A stretch of DNA of 64,000 nt from Pseudomonadota bacterium (lineage in GTDB: Bacteria; Desulfobacterota; Desulfovibrionia; Desulfovibrionales; Desulfovibrionaceae). The notes under the pieces were generated by a model. It made no database searches. It had not been told where the DNA came from and saw nothing but the letters and a program-made list of their open reading frames with translations. Below, in pieces: positions 1 through 8,677 of this stretch. The stretch's first letter is position 1. Every line of letters begins with the position of its first letter. The DNA lies in contig JAHIUW010000007.1 in the NCBI GenBank assembly GCA_018816865.1, positions 1 to 64,000 on the forward strand, written 5' to 3'. Position numbers and translations under genes: made by a program.

Positions 1-20
1 CCTTCTTCCTCGTGGTCATG
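1..20 (-). CDS. Left-edge partial gene (first codons only)
   Basis: On the minus strand an ATG at 18-20 is preceded by an AGGAG ribosome site about six bases upstream, and the frame then reads M-T-T-R-K-K off the edge of the window. It lies about 130 bases downstream of glpX in the same direction, so it could be the next gene of that operon. Too little is visible to name a product. Confidence 0.45.
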
Positions 21-147
21 ACGTTCTCCTGTGTTGAGGTTCCGGTGAAGTTTTGCAACTCCAACCGTACCCCAGCCAAGGACGGCATGACCACTTTCAC
101 TTTTGTGGCCAACTGTCAGGTGATAACCATCTCACTACATAAAGGAT

Positions 148-1131
148 TTAGTCGTACTTGACCGAAGAGAAGAGCATCAACTTGTCGAAGGAGTGGTGGG
201 CCTCCACGAAGCGGATGCAGCCTGTCTTGCCGCGCATCACCAGGGAATGGGTGACGGCGCCGTTGCCAGTGTAGCGCACGCCGTTCAGGAACGTGCCGCC
301 TGAGATGCCGGTGGCCGCGAAGTAGACGTCGTCGGTCTTGACCAGAGTCTTCACGGTCAGGATGTCGCGGATGTCCATACCGGCATCCATGAGCGCCCCT
401 TCTTCGGCCTTGGAGCGCGGGTCCAGACGGGCCAGCATCTCGCCGCCCATGGCGCGGATGGCGCAGGCCGAGAGCACGCCCTCGGGGGTGCCGCCGGTGC
501 CCATCATCACGTCCACGTTGGAGCGCGGGTCAATGGCCATCAGCGAACCGGCAACATCGCCGTCGGTGTGCAGCTCGATGCGGGCTCCGGCTCTGCGGAT
601 CTCCTCGATCAGTTTCTTGTGCCGTGGCTTGTCCAGCACGAAGACCACCAGATCGTCCACATCCTTGTCCAGGGCCTTGGCGATGCGCATCAGGTTTTCC
701 TTGACCGGGGCATCGAGATGCACGACGTCCTTGGCCGCGGCAGGCACGACCAGCTTCTGCATGTAGAAGCTCGGGCCGGGATCGTACATCATCCCCGCTG
801 GGGCCACGCCGATCACCGAAATGGCGTTGGGTCGGCCGAAGGCCAAGAGGTTGGTGCCTTCCACGGGGTCCACGGCCACGTCCACCTTGGGGCCGCGGCC
901 GGTCCCCAACTCTTCTCCGTTGAAGAGCATGGGGGCCTGATCCTTTTCGCCTTCGCCGATGATGACCTTGCCCTGGATGTCCAAGGCGTTGAAGGACAGG
1001 CGCATGGCGTCGACAGCGGCGCGGTCGCCTTCTTCCTTGTTGCCCTTGCCAAGCCAGCGTGCGGAGTTCAAAGCCGCCGCTTCGGTAACGCGGACCAAGT
1101 CCAAAGCCAGATTTCTTTCCGGTGCTTCCAC
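148..1131 (-). CDS. glpX: Class II fructose-1,6-bisphosphatase GlpX
   Basis: Hydrolyses fructose-1,6-bisphosphate to fructose-6-phosphate in the cytoplasm, the committed phosphatase step of gluconeogenesis. The 327-residue length matches the GlpX family. Visible landmarks are the metal-site stretches IGEGEKDQAP (58-67) and DPVEGTNL (88-95) and the glycine-rich MMGTGGTPEG segment, all typical of class II rather than class I enzymes. Translation probably starts at GTG (1131), which has AGGAG six bases upstream. It follows tkt by 32 bases, and tkt follows rpiB. These three sugar-phosphate genes therefore look co-transcribed, coupling gluconeogenesis to the non-oxidative pentose-phosphate branch. 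The assignment is secure from motifs and length. Confidence 0.95.
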   Translation of the reverse strand: MEAPERNLALDLVRVTEAAALNSARWLGKGNKEEGDRAAVDAMRLSFNALDIQGKVIIGEGEKDQAPMLFNGEELGTGRGPKVDVAVDPVEGTNLLAFGRPNAISVIGVAPAGMMYDPGPSFYMQKLVVPAAAKDVVHLDAPVKENLMRIAKALDKDVDDLVVFVLDKPRHKKLIEEIRRAGARIELHTDGDVAGSLMAIDPRSNVDVMMGTGGTPEGVLSACAIRAMGGEMLARLDPRSKAEEGALMDAGMDIRDILTVKTLVKTDDVYFAATGISGGTFLNGVRYTGNGAVTHSLVMRGKTGCIRFVEAHHSFDKLMLFSSVKYD

Positions 1132-1163
1132 AGGAATCTCCTAGGGTCTGCCGAGTGCGGCTG

Positions 1164-3143
1164 TTAAGCGAGCTGTTCGTTGATCAGCGCGGCCAGCTTC
1201 TCGGGGGTGAATCCATATTGTTCTTCGAGCACCTTGCCGGGCGCGGATGCGCCGAAATGGGTCAGACCATGGATCAGACCGTCGGTGCCGGTGTACTTGT
1301 ACCACAGATCAGGGCGTCCCGCTTCCACAGCGACCTTGAAGGCCTTGGCCGGGATGACGGAGGCGCGATATTCCTTGGACTGTTCGTCGAACAGTTCCAT
1401 GGAGGGAATGCTTACCACGCGGACCCGCTTATGCTCAAGCAGCTTGGCCGTCTTCAGGGACAGGGAGACCTCGGAGCCGGAGGCCATGATCACGATTTCG
1501 GGCACGCCCTCGCAGTCTGCCAGCACGTAGCCGCCCTTTTGGGGGCCGTCGCCAACCAGGGCGGGATCCAGCACGGGCAAACCCTGGCGGGTCAGCATCA
1601 GGCAGGTGGGCCGCTCGGGCTGGGTCAGCGCGATTTGCAGGCAGGCGGTGGTCTCGTAGGCGTCGGCCGGGCGCATCACCAGCATCTCCGGGATGAGTCG
1701 CAAGGAACTGACGTGTTCGATGGGCTGGTGGGTGGGGCCGTCCTCGCCCACGTAGAAGGAGTCATGGGTGAAGACGTGCAGCACGGGCAGCTTCTGCAAC
1801 GCACTCATGCGCAGGGCGTTGCGTTCGTAGTCCGAGAAGACCAGGAACGTTGCGCCGAAGGGAATGACGCCGCCGTGCAGGGCCATGCCGTTCAGGATGG
1901 CGCCCATGGGGAACTCGCGCACGCCGAAGGACAGATTGCGGCCCAGGGGGTTGTCCGAGCCGAAAATGCCCACGGTTTCGCGGAATTTGACGGTTTGGTT
2001 GGACGGGTCGAGGTCCGCGGAGCCGCCGACCAACAGCGGCAGTTGGTGCATGAGTTCGTTCAGGGCAGAGCCCCAGGCCTTGCGGGTGGCCACCATTTCG
2101 CCGGGTGTGAACTCGGGCATTTTCAGGACGAGGTCTTTGCGTTCCTGGGTCACGGTGCGCCACAGGGCTTCGAAGTCGCCACCCTCATCCAGCTTGGTGA
2201 CCAGGTTGCGCCGCCACTTGCCGCATTCGGCATTCAGATGCCCGAAGCGGGAGCGGAAATGGGTCAACACGTCTTCGGGAACGTCGAAGAATTTCTCGGG
2301 GTCCAGGCCCATCTTCAGTTTGGAGGCGGCGATTTCCTCGGGCGACAGGGGCGCTCCATGGGTGTTGTAGTCGCCTTCCAAATTGGCGGTACCCTTGGCC
2401 ATGATGGTCTTGCCGATGATCAGGGTCGGGCGTCCGGTCTCCAGCTGGGCGCTGATGACGGCTTTGCGAATCTGCTCGTGGTCGTGTCCATCGATGGTGA
2501 TGACCTGCCAGCACATGGCCTCAAAGGCCTTGGCGTAGTCCATGCAATCGCAGCGGGACACGGGGCCGGCCAGCTGGATGTCGTTGGAGTCGTAAAACAC
2601 GATGAGCTTGCCCAGGCCCCACAGGCCTGCCAGGGCGGCGGAACCGAGGGTGATGGGCTCCTGGATGTCGCCGTCCGAGGCCAGTGCGTAGGTGTAGTGG
2701 CTGCAAATCTCATCGCCCAGGCGGGCGCGCAGCACCGTCTCGGCCACAGCCATGCCCACGGACATGGCGAAGCCCTGGCCCAGGGGGCCGGTGGTTGCTT
2801 CCACGCCGGGGGCCATGTCGCATTCGGGATGACCGGGGGTGCGGCTGCCCCACTGGCGGAAGGCCTTGAGGTCGTCGATGTCCAGGAATCCGCTCAGATG
2901 CAACAGGGAATAGAGCAGGGAGGACTCGTGCCCTGCGGAGAGAACGAACCGGTCGCGGTTGAACCAGCTGGCGTTGTCAGGGTCAAAGTTCAGAAAGTCC
3001 TTGTACAGGATGTAGGCCATGTCCGCGGAAGACATGGGGCCGCCCGGATGCCCGGAATTGGCTTTGCGGACGGAGTCCATGACAAGGCCCTTAATGGTAT
3101 TGACTGCCTTGGTGTCCATTTCAGGCTTGACCGCAGTTTGCAT
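1164..3143 (-). CDS. tkt: Transketolase
   Basis: Thiamine-diphosphate enzyme that moves two-carbon units between sugar phosphates in the non-oxidative pentose-phosphate pathway. At 659 residues it is full length, with the pyrophosphate-binding domain first (SGHPGGPMSSADMAY near residue 30; SDGDIQEP to FYDSNDIQL for the ThDP/metal signature), then the pyrimidine domain (EDGPTHQPIEH) and the C-terminal domain. The usual GDG of the ThDP motif reads SDG here, but the metal-binding Asp, Glu and Asn positions are kept, so activity is expected. The start ATG has a GAGGAA site upstream. It lies between rpiB and glpX on the same strand. Confidence 0.95.
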   Translation of the reverse strand: MQTAVKPEMDTKAVNTIKGLVMDSVRKANSGHPGGPMSSADMAYILYKDFLNFDPDNASWFNRDRFVLSAGHESSLLYSLLHLSGFLDIDDLKAFRQWGSRTPGHPECDMAPGVEATTGPLGQGFAMSVGMAVAETVLRARLGDEICSHYTYALASDGDIQEPITLGSAALAGLWGLGKLIVFYDSNDIQLAGPVSRCDCMDYAKAFEAMCWQVITIDGHDHEQIRKAVISAQLETGRPTLIIGKTIMAKGTANLEGDYNTHGAPLSPEEIAASKLKMGLDPEKFFDVPEDVLTHFRSRFGHLNAECGKWRRNLVTKLDEGGDFEALWRTVTQERKDLVLKMPEFTPGEMVATRKAWGSALNELMHQLPLLVGGSADLDPSNQTVKFRETVGIFGSDNPLGRNLSFGVREFPMGAILNGMALHGGVIPFGATFLVFSDYERNALRMSALQKLPVLHVFTHDSFYVGEDGPTHQPIEHVSSLRLIPEMLVMRPADAYETTACLQIALTQPERPTCLMLTRQGLPVLDPALVGDGPQKGGYVLADCEGVPEIVIMASGSEVSLSLKTAKLLEHKRVRVVSIPSMELFDEQSKEYRASVIPAKAFKVAVEAGRPDLWYKYTGTDGLIHGLTHFGASAPGKVLEEQYGFTPEKLAALINEQLA

Positions 3144-3201
3144 GGTGTCGTTCCTCGAAGTCTTTGAGATTGGTATGCGGAAGGGACGGTTGCGTCCGTA
3201 T

Positions 3202-3639
3202 CTAGTCCAGCTCGATCAGGTCCACACGACGTTGATGGCGTCCGCCTTCGAACTCCGTATCCAGAAAAATGTCAAGGATGGAAAGCGCCGCTCCCACGCC
3301 GGTGACGCGTTCGCCGAGACAGAGAACGTTGCAATCGTTGTGTTTGCGGGTCATCTCGCATTGAAAGGCATTGGCGCAGACCGCGGCGCGGATGCCCCGC
3401 ACGCGGTTGGCGGCCATGGACATGCCGACTCCTGTGCCGCAGACCAGCACACCCAGGATTTTTTCGTCCAGGACGGTCTTGCACAGTCGCTTGGCGATGG
3501 CCGGATAGTCGCAGCTGTCAGTGTTCATGGTGCCCACATCCACGGGTTCGAAGCCGCGCAGCGTCAGATGCTGCTTGAGGGTCTCTTTGAGGGCGTACCC
3601 CGCATGGTCGGAGCCGAGGGCAACCTTGATCTTGGACAT
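3202..3639 (-). CDS. rpiB: Ribose-5-phosphate isomerase B
   Basis: Interconverts ribose-5-phosphate and ribulose-5-phosphate. The 145-residue length and the motifs GSDHAGYALK (N terminus), NTDSCDYP and VCGTGVGMSMAANR (the catalytic-Cys region of RpiB/LacAB enzymes) support the call. The start ATG carries an AGAGGA site seven bases upstream. The gap to tkt is 58 bases and the previous minus-strand gene ends 28 bases upstream, so it belongs to the same transcription unit. The product supplies tkt with a substrate. The related allose-6-phosphate isomerase cannot be excluded by motif alone, but the neighbours favour RpiB. Confidence 0.93.
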   Translation of the reverse strand: MSKIKVALGSDHAGYALKETLKQHLTLRGFEPVDVGTMNTDSCDYPAIAKRLCKTVLDEKILGVLVCGTGVGMSMAANRVRGIRAAVCANAFQCEMTRKHNDCNVLCLGERVTGVGAALSILDIFLDTEFEGGRHQRRVDLIELD

Positions 3640-3667
3640 GCTTGAATCCTCTCGTGGTCGTGGACCG

Positions 3668-4042
3668 TTAGTCTTCGTCGTTCAGGCCGAGTTCGCTCTT
3701 GCGGCGCTGTAGGGTTTCTTCGCGGGAGGTATCGATCTCCCGGTGCAGAAACTTGATCTCCTGTTCCAGAAATTCGATCTGGGACAGGATGATTCCGGCC
3801 TCGCCGTCCCTGGGCATGGCGGCCTGCTTGTTTCCCGAATCCATGCGCTGCCTGGCGAGCTTGCCAAGCAGTGCGTATTCCTCTTCCAGGCGACGGTCCA
3901 TCTGCTTGATTTCATAGCCGCGCACCATCTTGCTCACGGTCCATTTGAGTTCGGTGAACAGGACCTTCAGGCCGACCTTGAGGTTGCCCAGGACTCCGCC
4001 ACTGGAGGCGGGGGTGGATTTGGCGTCTGTGTTGTCGGACAT
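3668..4042 (-). CDS. Small helical protein of unknown function
   Basis: Encodes 124 residues if it starts at the ATG at 4042, which has an excellent GAGGA site five bases upstream. A longer frame from 4090 would overlap the preceding gene and lacks a ribosome site. I recognise no family. The N terminus is Ser/Thr-rich and flexible, the middle holds a short basic, weakly amphipathic segment (VGLKVLFTELKWTVSKMVRGYEI is too polar for a membrane span). The C-terminal half is charged and heptad-like, predicting a coiled coil. It lies between a lipoprotein gene and rpiB in the same operon. Confidence 0.75.
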   Translation of the reverse strand: MSDNTDAKSTPASSGGVLGNLKVGLKVLFTELKWTVSKMVRGYEIKQMDRRLEEEYALLGKLARQRMDSGNKQAAMPRDGEAGIILSQIEFLEQEIKFLHREIDTSREETLQRRKSELGLNDED

Positions 4043-4079
4043 GTTTTCCTCGCTTGGCCCAAACAGGCTGCTCAATTGA

Positions 4080-4895
4080 TCAGAGATCAAGAATGGAGAC
4101 CACGGTTCCCGGCGGCAGCTTCAGCGCAAGCGACTCGTCGGGCCAGGGCGTGGACATCCGCTCCAGGCGTTTGATCCGCAGGACTGCGGAGATTACCTTG
4201 CCCAGGCGGATAGTGATGGTTTCCGGTGCACTTGCTGCGTCCTGCCCATGTTGCGACAGGGTCATGGTCCAGTCCCTGCCCTTCAGACGACCAGCGAATA
4301 CCACCGGCTTGCCCTCTCCGTCCAGTGTCAAGCTTGTCACGGGCGAACCGGATTTGAACGTGTAGCTCCAGCCCCCGTTCGGTGCGGGTCGTGCCTTGAT
4401 GAATTCGACGGGAGCCAGGCCCGTATAGGTCCCTGCCGCCACCCCGGCAAGTTCCCTGAGCGTGAACGGCAGCTCAATGCCCAAGACGTTTTGCCCGAGT
4501 TGGGCGTCCCGGCTCTGATAGACAATGTTCTTTTCCGGGAGGTAGCCGGACCAGCCGGTCTCGGTTTCGCTGACCATGGCGAAGGTGGTGCCGAATCCCG
4601 CCGAAAGGTCGAGGCGCAGGGGCAGGGTCGGGCTTCCCCACAGCAGGAGCATGATCCGGTTCTGTTTCTGTTTATCTTCATAGTGCAGACTGGCCGAGGC
4701 CTTGAGCCCCATCAGGGCTTGGCCAGCCGCGTCGCGCCGAAGTTCGAAGGACTGCCAGAGGCTGCTTGCGGGCAGCGGGGGCGGGGCGAGCCCTCTGGTG
4801 GCGCAACCCGGCGTCAGGGACAGCAGAAGCAGCACCAGCAGGCAGGGCGCCAAGGTCTGCGGCGCCGCGGTCATGCGTGACGGAAATGAACTCAT
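4080..4895 (-). CDS. Outer-membrane lipoprotein, LolB-like
   Basis: A 271-residue lipoprotein. A long hydrophobic signal runs into the lipobox LTPGC, with lipidated Cys at residue 31 (or 24 if the internal Met8 is used). The mature part is beta-rich with repeated short strands and a hydrophobic LLWGSPTLPLRLDL region, resembling the LolB / outer-membrane lipoprotein-receptor fold that carries lipoproteins to the outer membrane. No single motif proves this. Its start overlaps the stop of the TPR lipoprotein gene by four bases (ATGA), so the two are translationally coupled. A paired TPR lipoprotein and LolB-like lipoprotein is sensible for an envelope-assembly pair. The lipoprotein call is firm; the LolB role is inferred. 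Confidence 0.8.
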   Translation of the reverse strand: MSSFPSRMTAAPQTLAPCLLVLLLLSLTPGCATRGLAPPPLPASSLWQSFELRRDAAGQALMGLKASASLHYEDKQKQNRIMLLLWGSPTLPLRLDLSAGFGTTFAMVSETETGWSGYLPEKNIVYQSRDAQLGQNVLGIELPFTLRELAGVAAGTYTGLAPVEFIKARPAPNGGWSYTFKSGSPVTSLTLDGEGKPVVFAGRLKGRDWTMTLSQHGQDAASAPETITIRLGKVISAVLRIKRLERMSTPWPDESLALKLPPGTVVSILDL

Positions 4896-6571
4896 AGTGT
4901 TTCCAGCTTGGTCCGGACGGACTCGTTGTCCGGATTCAATTCAAGGCTGTTGCGGTAGCCTTCCTTGGCCTTGGCCGTCTTGCCCAGCGCGGTGGCGATA
5001 TCTCCGTAATGCTCCCAGACGATGGGGTCGTCGGGCACATGTTCCACAGCCCGTCTGATCTCTTCCCAGGCGCGGTCGATTTCGCCCCGGCGGAAATAGA
5101 GCCAGGCCAGGGAGTCGATGATGTAGCCGCTGTCCGGTTCTAGTTCCAGGGCGCGGGAGATGAGCACCATGGCCCGATCAAGGTCCTTGCCGTCGTCGGC
5201 CAGGACATAGCCCACGAAGTTGAGGGCGTCGGCGTGCTCCGGGTTCAGGGTGATGATGCGCTCCATGGTTTCCAGAGCTTCGGCGCGCAGGTCCATTTTG
5301 TCCAGAACGATGCCCAGGGAATAAAGCAGGCCCGTTTCCTTGGGCCAGCGGGCAAGGGCCCGTTCCAGCACTGCACGGGCTCCGGGGAGGTCATTCTGGC
5401 GCTGGGCCAGGGATGATTCCAATAGCCAGTATTCGCTCAGGTCTGGATGGGCCTTCTGCTGATGCAGGATGAGTTCGCCGGCTTCGGCGTAGCGCTCGTT
5501 GTCCATGAGCAGGTGGATGCGGAACCGCATGGCCTGGCGGTAGTGCTGATCGTTGGCCGGTATCTTGGAGAGGTATTCCAGGGCCTTTTCCGAGTCATGG
5601 TCGCCTTCGTAAGCCAGGAGCGCCAGATAGAACCAGATCTTGGGTGGAACGTCCCCATCGGTGGGCAGCGGGGCCAGGATGATCCGCGCCTGATCGTAGA
5701 AATTCTCATCCAGGAACAGGGTGGCCGCTTCCAGAGCGAATTCGATGTCCTGGGGGCCCTGGCGGTACAAGGACAAAGCCTTGTCGGGGTTGTTCAGCTT
5801 GATGCTCAGGTTGACCAGCCGCAGCCAGATTTCGCTGGCGTTTTCGCCCATCTCGACCAGGCGGGTATAAATGCCCTCGGCCGCCAGATAGTCTTTGTCC
5901 ACCTCGTAGAGGTAGGCCAGCTCGGCCCAGGCCTCGATGAACTCCGGGTCCATTTCCACGGCCTGCTTGAGCTTGGCGATGGCCTGTCGGTTCAGCCCCA
6001 GGCCGGAACTGGCCTTGGCCCAGTAATAGAGCACCGCTGAATCGCGCTTGGCCTCGGGGATCTGCTCCAGGGCATCCAGGGCCTCGGCGTGTTGCTTGTT
6101 ATCCAGGAAGATCAGTGCCAGATCGATAAAGGCGGTGGTGTCTTCGGGTACACGTTGCAGGTAGGCCCTGATGGTGGTCACGGCGTCGCTGTGGCGTTTC
6201 TCGGCATAGTAGGTGTTGGCCAGGGTCACGGCCATGTCCCGGGATTCGGGGTACAATTCCTCGCCGCGTTTCAAGGTCGCGCGGGCCTTGTCCATGTGAC
6301 CCAGACGCCAGTAGTTGTTGGCCGTCTCCAGATAAATGAGCGGCGAGGGGGCCAGTTCCAGAAGCTCTTCCAGGGCTTTTAAGGCCTCTTCATCCCGTCC
6401 GGCACGCCGGGCGTCCTCATAGGCAAGGTAGTAGTAGCTTGACGCGGCGCTGGGCGCCATCTGCCAGACGGTGTCTTCAACACTTGGTGCCGGAGCGGAT
6501 TGTGCCGCACAACCGGCCATGAAGGCGGCTAGGGCGAGTGCGCCGAGTGCGGCGAAGAGCGGTCTGAGCAT
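4892..6571 (-). CDS. TPR-repeat lipoprotein
   Basis: A 559-residue protein with a signal peptide ending in the lipobox MAGC (lipidated Cys21), followed almost entirely by tetratricopeptide repeats. The repeated pattern of Trp/Leu-Gly-Tyr-Ala positions about every 34 residues covers roughly residues 45-555, for example WAELAYLYEVDKDY and LYSLGIVLDKMDLRAEAL. TPR superhelices are scaffolds for protein complexes, here probably facing the periplasm from a membrane anchor. It lies downstream of the HD-domain gene and is coupled to the LolB-like lipoprotein gene by a four-base overlap. The partner is unknown. The high repeat count and lipid anchor resemble outer-membrane assembly or polysaccharide-export accessory proteins. 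Confidence 0.88.
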   Translation of the reverse strand: MLRPLFAALGALALAAFMAGCAAQSAPAPSVEDTVWQMAPSAASSYYYLAYEDARRAGRDEEALKALEELLELAPSPLIYLETANNYWRLGHMDKARATLKRGEELYPESRDMAVTLANTYYAEKRHSDAVTTIRAYLQRVPEDTTAFIDLALIFLDNKQHAEALDALEQIPEAKRDSAVLYYWAKASSGLGLNRQAIAKLKQAVEMDPEFIEAWAELAYLYEVDKDYLAAEGIYTRLVEMGENASEIWLRLVNLSIKLNNPDKALSLYRQGPQDIEFALEAATLFLDENFYDQARIILAPLPTDGDVPPKIWFYLALLAYEGDHDSEKALEYLSKIPANDQHYRQAMRFRIHLLMDNERYAEAGELILHQQKAHPDLSEYWLLESSLAQRQNDLPGARAVLERALARWPKETGLLYSLGIVLDKMDLRAEALETMERIITLNPEHADALNFVGYVLADDGKDLDRAMVLISRALELEPDSGYIIDSLAWLYFRRGEIDRAWEEIRRAVEHVPDDPIVWEHYGDIATALGKTAKAKEGYRNSLELNPDNESVRTKLETL

Positions 6572-6646
6572 CTTGATCCTCGGCTTGTATGCTGCGCTCC
6601 GATGCTGATCGGGGCGGTTTGGGCGTTTGGGCAGCGAACTGCGGCG

Positions 6647-7402
6647 TTAACCCTGATCCTCTGCGGTGACCTGGACGAGACGTTTAAAGATGTCCTGGCC
6701 GAGGGACAGCCCCAGTTCGATGAACTGTGGGCCGAAGGTCTGGCCCACGGATGTTCGGAACGTGGTTGCGATTTTCTTGATCATTTCCAGCCCGTCCGGG
6801 AAGCGGACCAGGAGCTCGCGTACTGAAATATCATTGTAGTCGCACATTTCCCAGAGTGTAGTGGAAAAGTTGTCCGGACCCCAGCGGAACTTATCCGCAT
6901 CGTAGAGTGCCTTGGAGAGCAGGGCGGCCTCGGGGTCGTCGGTCTGCTTGCGGTCGATGAAGGCCTCGTGGTCGGCGACAGCGAAGGCGATGCGTTGCTT
7001 GTCTTTCTCGTCCAGAGGATAGTCCAGCAGGATGGACTCGCACAGCTCGGCCCCTTTGGCTGCATGGTCTTCCTCCAGGCGGCAGATGTCATGCAGCAGG
7101 CCCGCCATTTGCGACAGCAGAACCAGGTGGCGGGCCCGGGTCAGATCATTGCCCCGCATCTCCACCAGGACGATGGCTCCACCCTCGATGGCCACTTTCT
7201 TGGAGTGGTCAATGCCGTGCCCGTAATCGTCATACAAAAAAGGGATGACATCCTCGCGCAGCCGATGGATCAGCGGATGGTCGAAGAACAGGGTCCGGGA
7301 AAAGCTCAGTTCTGGGGCGCAGGCCAGATAGAAACCGGGCAGATCCTGCCCGGCAACCAGCTTCTTGGCTTCCTGTTTCATGCGCAGCAAGGTCTTATTC
7401 AT
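6647..7402 (-). CDS. HD-domain phosphohydrolase-like protein
   Basis: A 251-residue protein from the ATG at 7402. A longer upstream frame would lie inside rpoH and is unlikely. The HD metal-site residues are visible as HGIDHSKKV (near residue 63), LLHDICRLEEDHA (near 105) and VADHEAFID, then a downstream Asp in LYDADKFRWG. This is the arrangement of HD-superfamily phosphohydrolases. The substrate is not evident; nucleotide or phosphate-ester hydrolysis is the general expectation. The start codon lies inside the last codons of rpoH (8-base overlap), so translation is coupled to the sigma factor. That coupling suggests a stress or housekeeping role under the same control. Confidence 0.82.
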   Translation of the reverse strand: MNKTLLRMKQEAKKLVAGQDLPGFYLACAPELSFSRTLFFDHPLIHRLREDVIPFLYDDYGHGIDHSKKVAIEGGAIVLVEMRGNDLTRARHLVLLSQMAGLLHDICRLEEDHAAKGAELCESILLDYPLDEKDKQRIAFAVADHEAFIDRKQTDDPEAALLSKALYDADKFRWGPDNFSTTLWEMCDYNDISVRELLVRFPDGLEMIKKIATTFRTSVGQTFGPQFIELGLSLGQDIFKRLVQVTAEDQG

Positions 7403-8483
7403 CGGGATTGATCCAGTCCTGTGAAAAGTCTTCGATTTGATCCGACAGGTGTTTTTTAAGCTTCTGCAACAGCCGGGCCTCGATCTGGCGAACCCGCTCA
7501 CGGGTCACGCCATATTTTTCGCCGATTTCGCGCAGGGTTACGGGAGAATCGGACAGCAGCCGCAGTTCCAGGATGTCTCGTTCCTTGTCGTTGAGCGTGG
7601 AGGCGATGGACTTCAGATGCCCATGCAGGGTCTCGACGATCTCGTTCTGGGCCAGGGTATCCTCTATCCCGGGTTGCAGGGCGGGCAGGAAATCCATGCG
7701 CGTCGCGCCGCCTTCCTCGCCCAGCGGCAGATTCAGGGACATGTCCTGGCGCGAGAGCCGCTGGTCCATCTCAATGACCACATCTTCGGAGACACCGAGG
7801 TTCTGGGCCAGAGTGGCGCTGTTGGGGTCGAATCCCAGGTTTTGCAGGCGCTGGCGTTCCTTGTTCAGGTTGTAGAACAACTTTCGCTGGGCCTGGGTGG
7901 TCCCGATCTTGACCAGCCGCCAGTTGTCCATGATGAACTTCAGGATGTAGGCCTTGATCCAGAACGCGGCGTAATAGGAAAATTTGATGCCCTTGTCCGG
8001 GTCGAATTTCTGTACGGCACGCATCAGCCCCACGTTGCCTTCCTGGATCAGGTCCAGCACGTTTTGCATCCAGCGGCGCTGGAAATCCATGGCGATCTTG
8101 ACCACAAGGCGCAGATGAGAGGATACGAGATGGAAGGCCGCATCCGAGTCGCCCTCGTCGCGTACGCGACGGGCCAGTTCGAATTCCTCCTCGGGTTTCA
8201 ACATGCTGAACTTGCCGATCTCGCGCAGGTACATATGCAGCGGGTCCTTGGGGACCACATCCGAACCTGTGCGCGGTGCAAGGACAAACAATTCGTCGGG
8301 CTCGGGCAGGTCGTCGAAGTCTTCTTCGTCCAAGCTCTCAAGCAACAGATCGTCCTCGGGTGGGAGGACTTCCGGGTTGTCGTGATTGTCCTGCGACGGC
8401 TGGTCAGGCTCTGTATTTGTTGATGATTGTGTATTCATAAAAGAGTCGGGTGTCTGTTTGGACGCGGTTGGATTAGGATGCAC
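7395..8483 (-). CDS. rpoH: RpoH-type (sigma-32) RNA polymerase sigma factor
   Basis: Sigma-70-family factor of 362 residues (346 if the ATG at 8435 is used rather than the GTG at 8483; neither has a strong ribosome site). An acidic N-terminal tail precedes region 1.2 (DPLHMYLREIGKF, 80-92), region 2 with the core- and -10-binding helices (143-190), and region 4.2 helix-turn-helix GVTRERVRQIEARLL (about 325-340). The QRKLFYNLNK segment (199-208) matches the RpoH box that separates heat-shock sigma factors from RpoD. It heads an operon running through an HD protein, two lipoproteins and sugar-phosphate enzymes. The acidic tail of about 80 residues is longer than in E. coli RpoH. Confidence 0.88.
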   Translation of the reverse strand: MHPNPTASKQTPDSFMNTQSSTNTEPDQPSQDNHDNPEVLPPEDDLLLESLDEEDFDDLPEPDELFVLAPRTGSDVVPKDPLHMYLREIGKFSMLKPEEEFELARRVRDEGDSDAAFHLVSSHLRLVVKIAMDFQRRWMQNVLDLIQEGNVGLMRAVQKFDPDKGIKFSYYAAFWIKAYILKFIMDNWRLVKIGTTQAQRKLFYNLNKERQRLQNLGFDPNSATLAQNLGVSEDVVIEMDQRLSRQDMSLNLPLGEEGGATRMDFLPALQPGIEDTLAQNEIVETLHGHLKSIASTLNDKERDILELRLLSDSPVTLREIGEKYGVTRERVRQIEARLLQKLKKHLSDQIEDFSQDWINPDE

Positions 8484-8530
8484 CGCGGGCGGATTCTGAA
8501 GGGAACGTTTTCGTTCAGGCCGTGTATGAG

Positions 8531-8545
8531 TAAGCTTTGAGCTTA
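8531..8545. promoter_or_regulatory. Inverted repeat between divergent rpoH and metH
   Basis: TAAGCT-TTG-AGCTTA is a perfect 6+6 palindrome in the AT-rich centre of the divergent intergenic region. On the minus strand TATAAG (8542-8547) and TTGAAA (8563-8568) are spaced only 15 bases, so a weak rpoH promoter may overlap the palindrome. Function as an operator is inference. Confidence 0.3.
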
Positions 8546-8599
8546 TAGTTTTTGTTTGTCCTTTTCAATGTTTTTAAGTAATGAACACGGTCCCGGGTA

Positions 8600-8645
8600 C
8601 AGGGGGAAAGCCTAAGCAGGGCAAGGCTCTGCAGCGTTCCCCCTG
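8600..8645 (+). promoter_or_regulatory. Structured leader upstream of metH
   Basis: CAGGGGGAA (8600-8608) pairs perfectly with TTCCCCCTG (8637-8645). Inside it AGCCT (8609-8613) pairs with AGGCT (8624-8628). The structure ends about 20 bases before the metH ribosome site. It does not match the SAH, cobalamin or SAM riboswitch signatures I know, so its role as a metH regulator is inferred from position only. Confidence 0.4.
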
Positions 8646-8677
8646 ATGGAAAGACAATCAAGAATGGAGTGCATAGC

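Noticed and set aside
1122-3167. Long open frame antisense to tkt (about 680 codons)
   Set aside because: The opposite strand encodes a complete transketolase with all motifs. The antisense frame is Gly/His/Gln-rich low-complexity, as expected for a GC-rich shadow.
8546-8677. SAH, SAM or cobalamin riboswitch before metH
   Set aside because: The conserved cores of those classes are not found in this leader. Only generic stems are seen.
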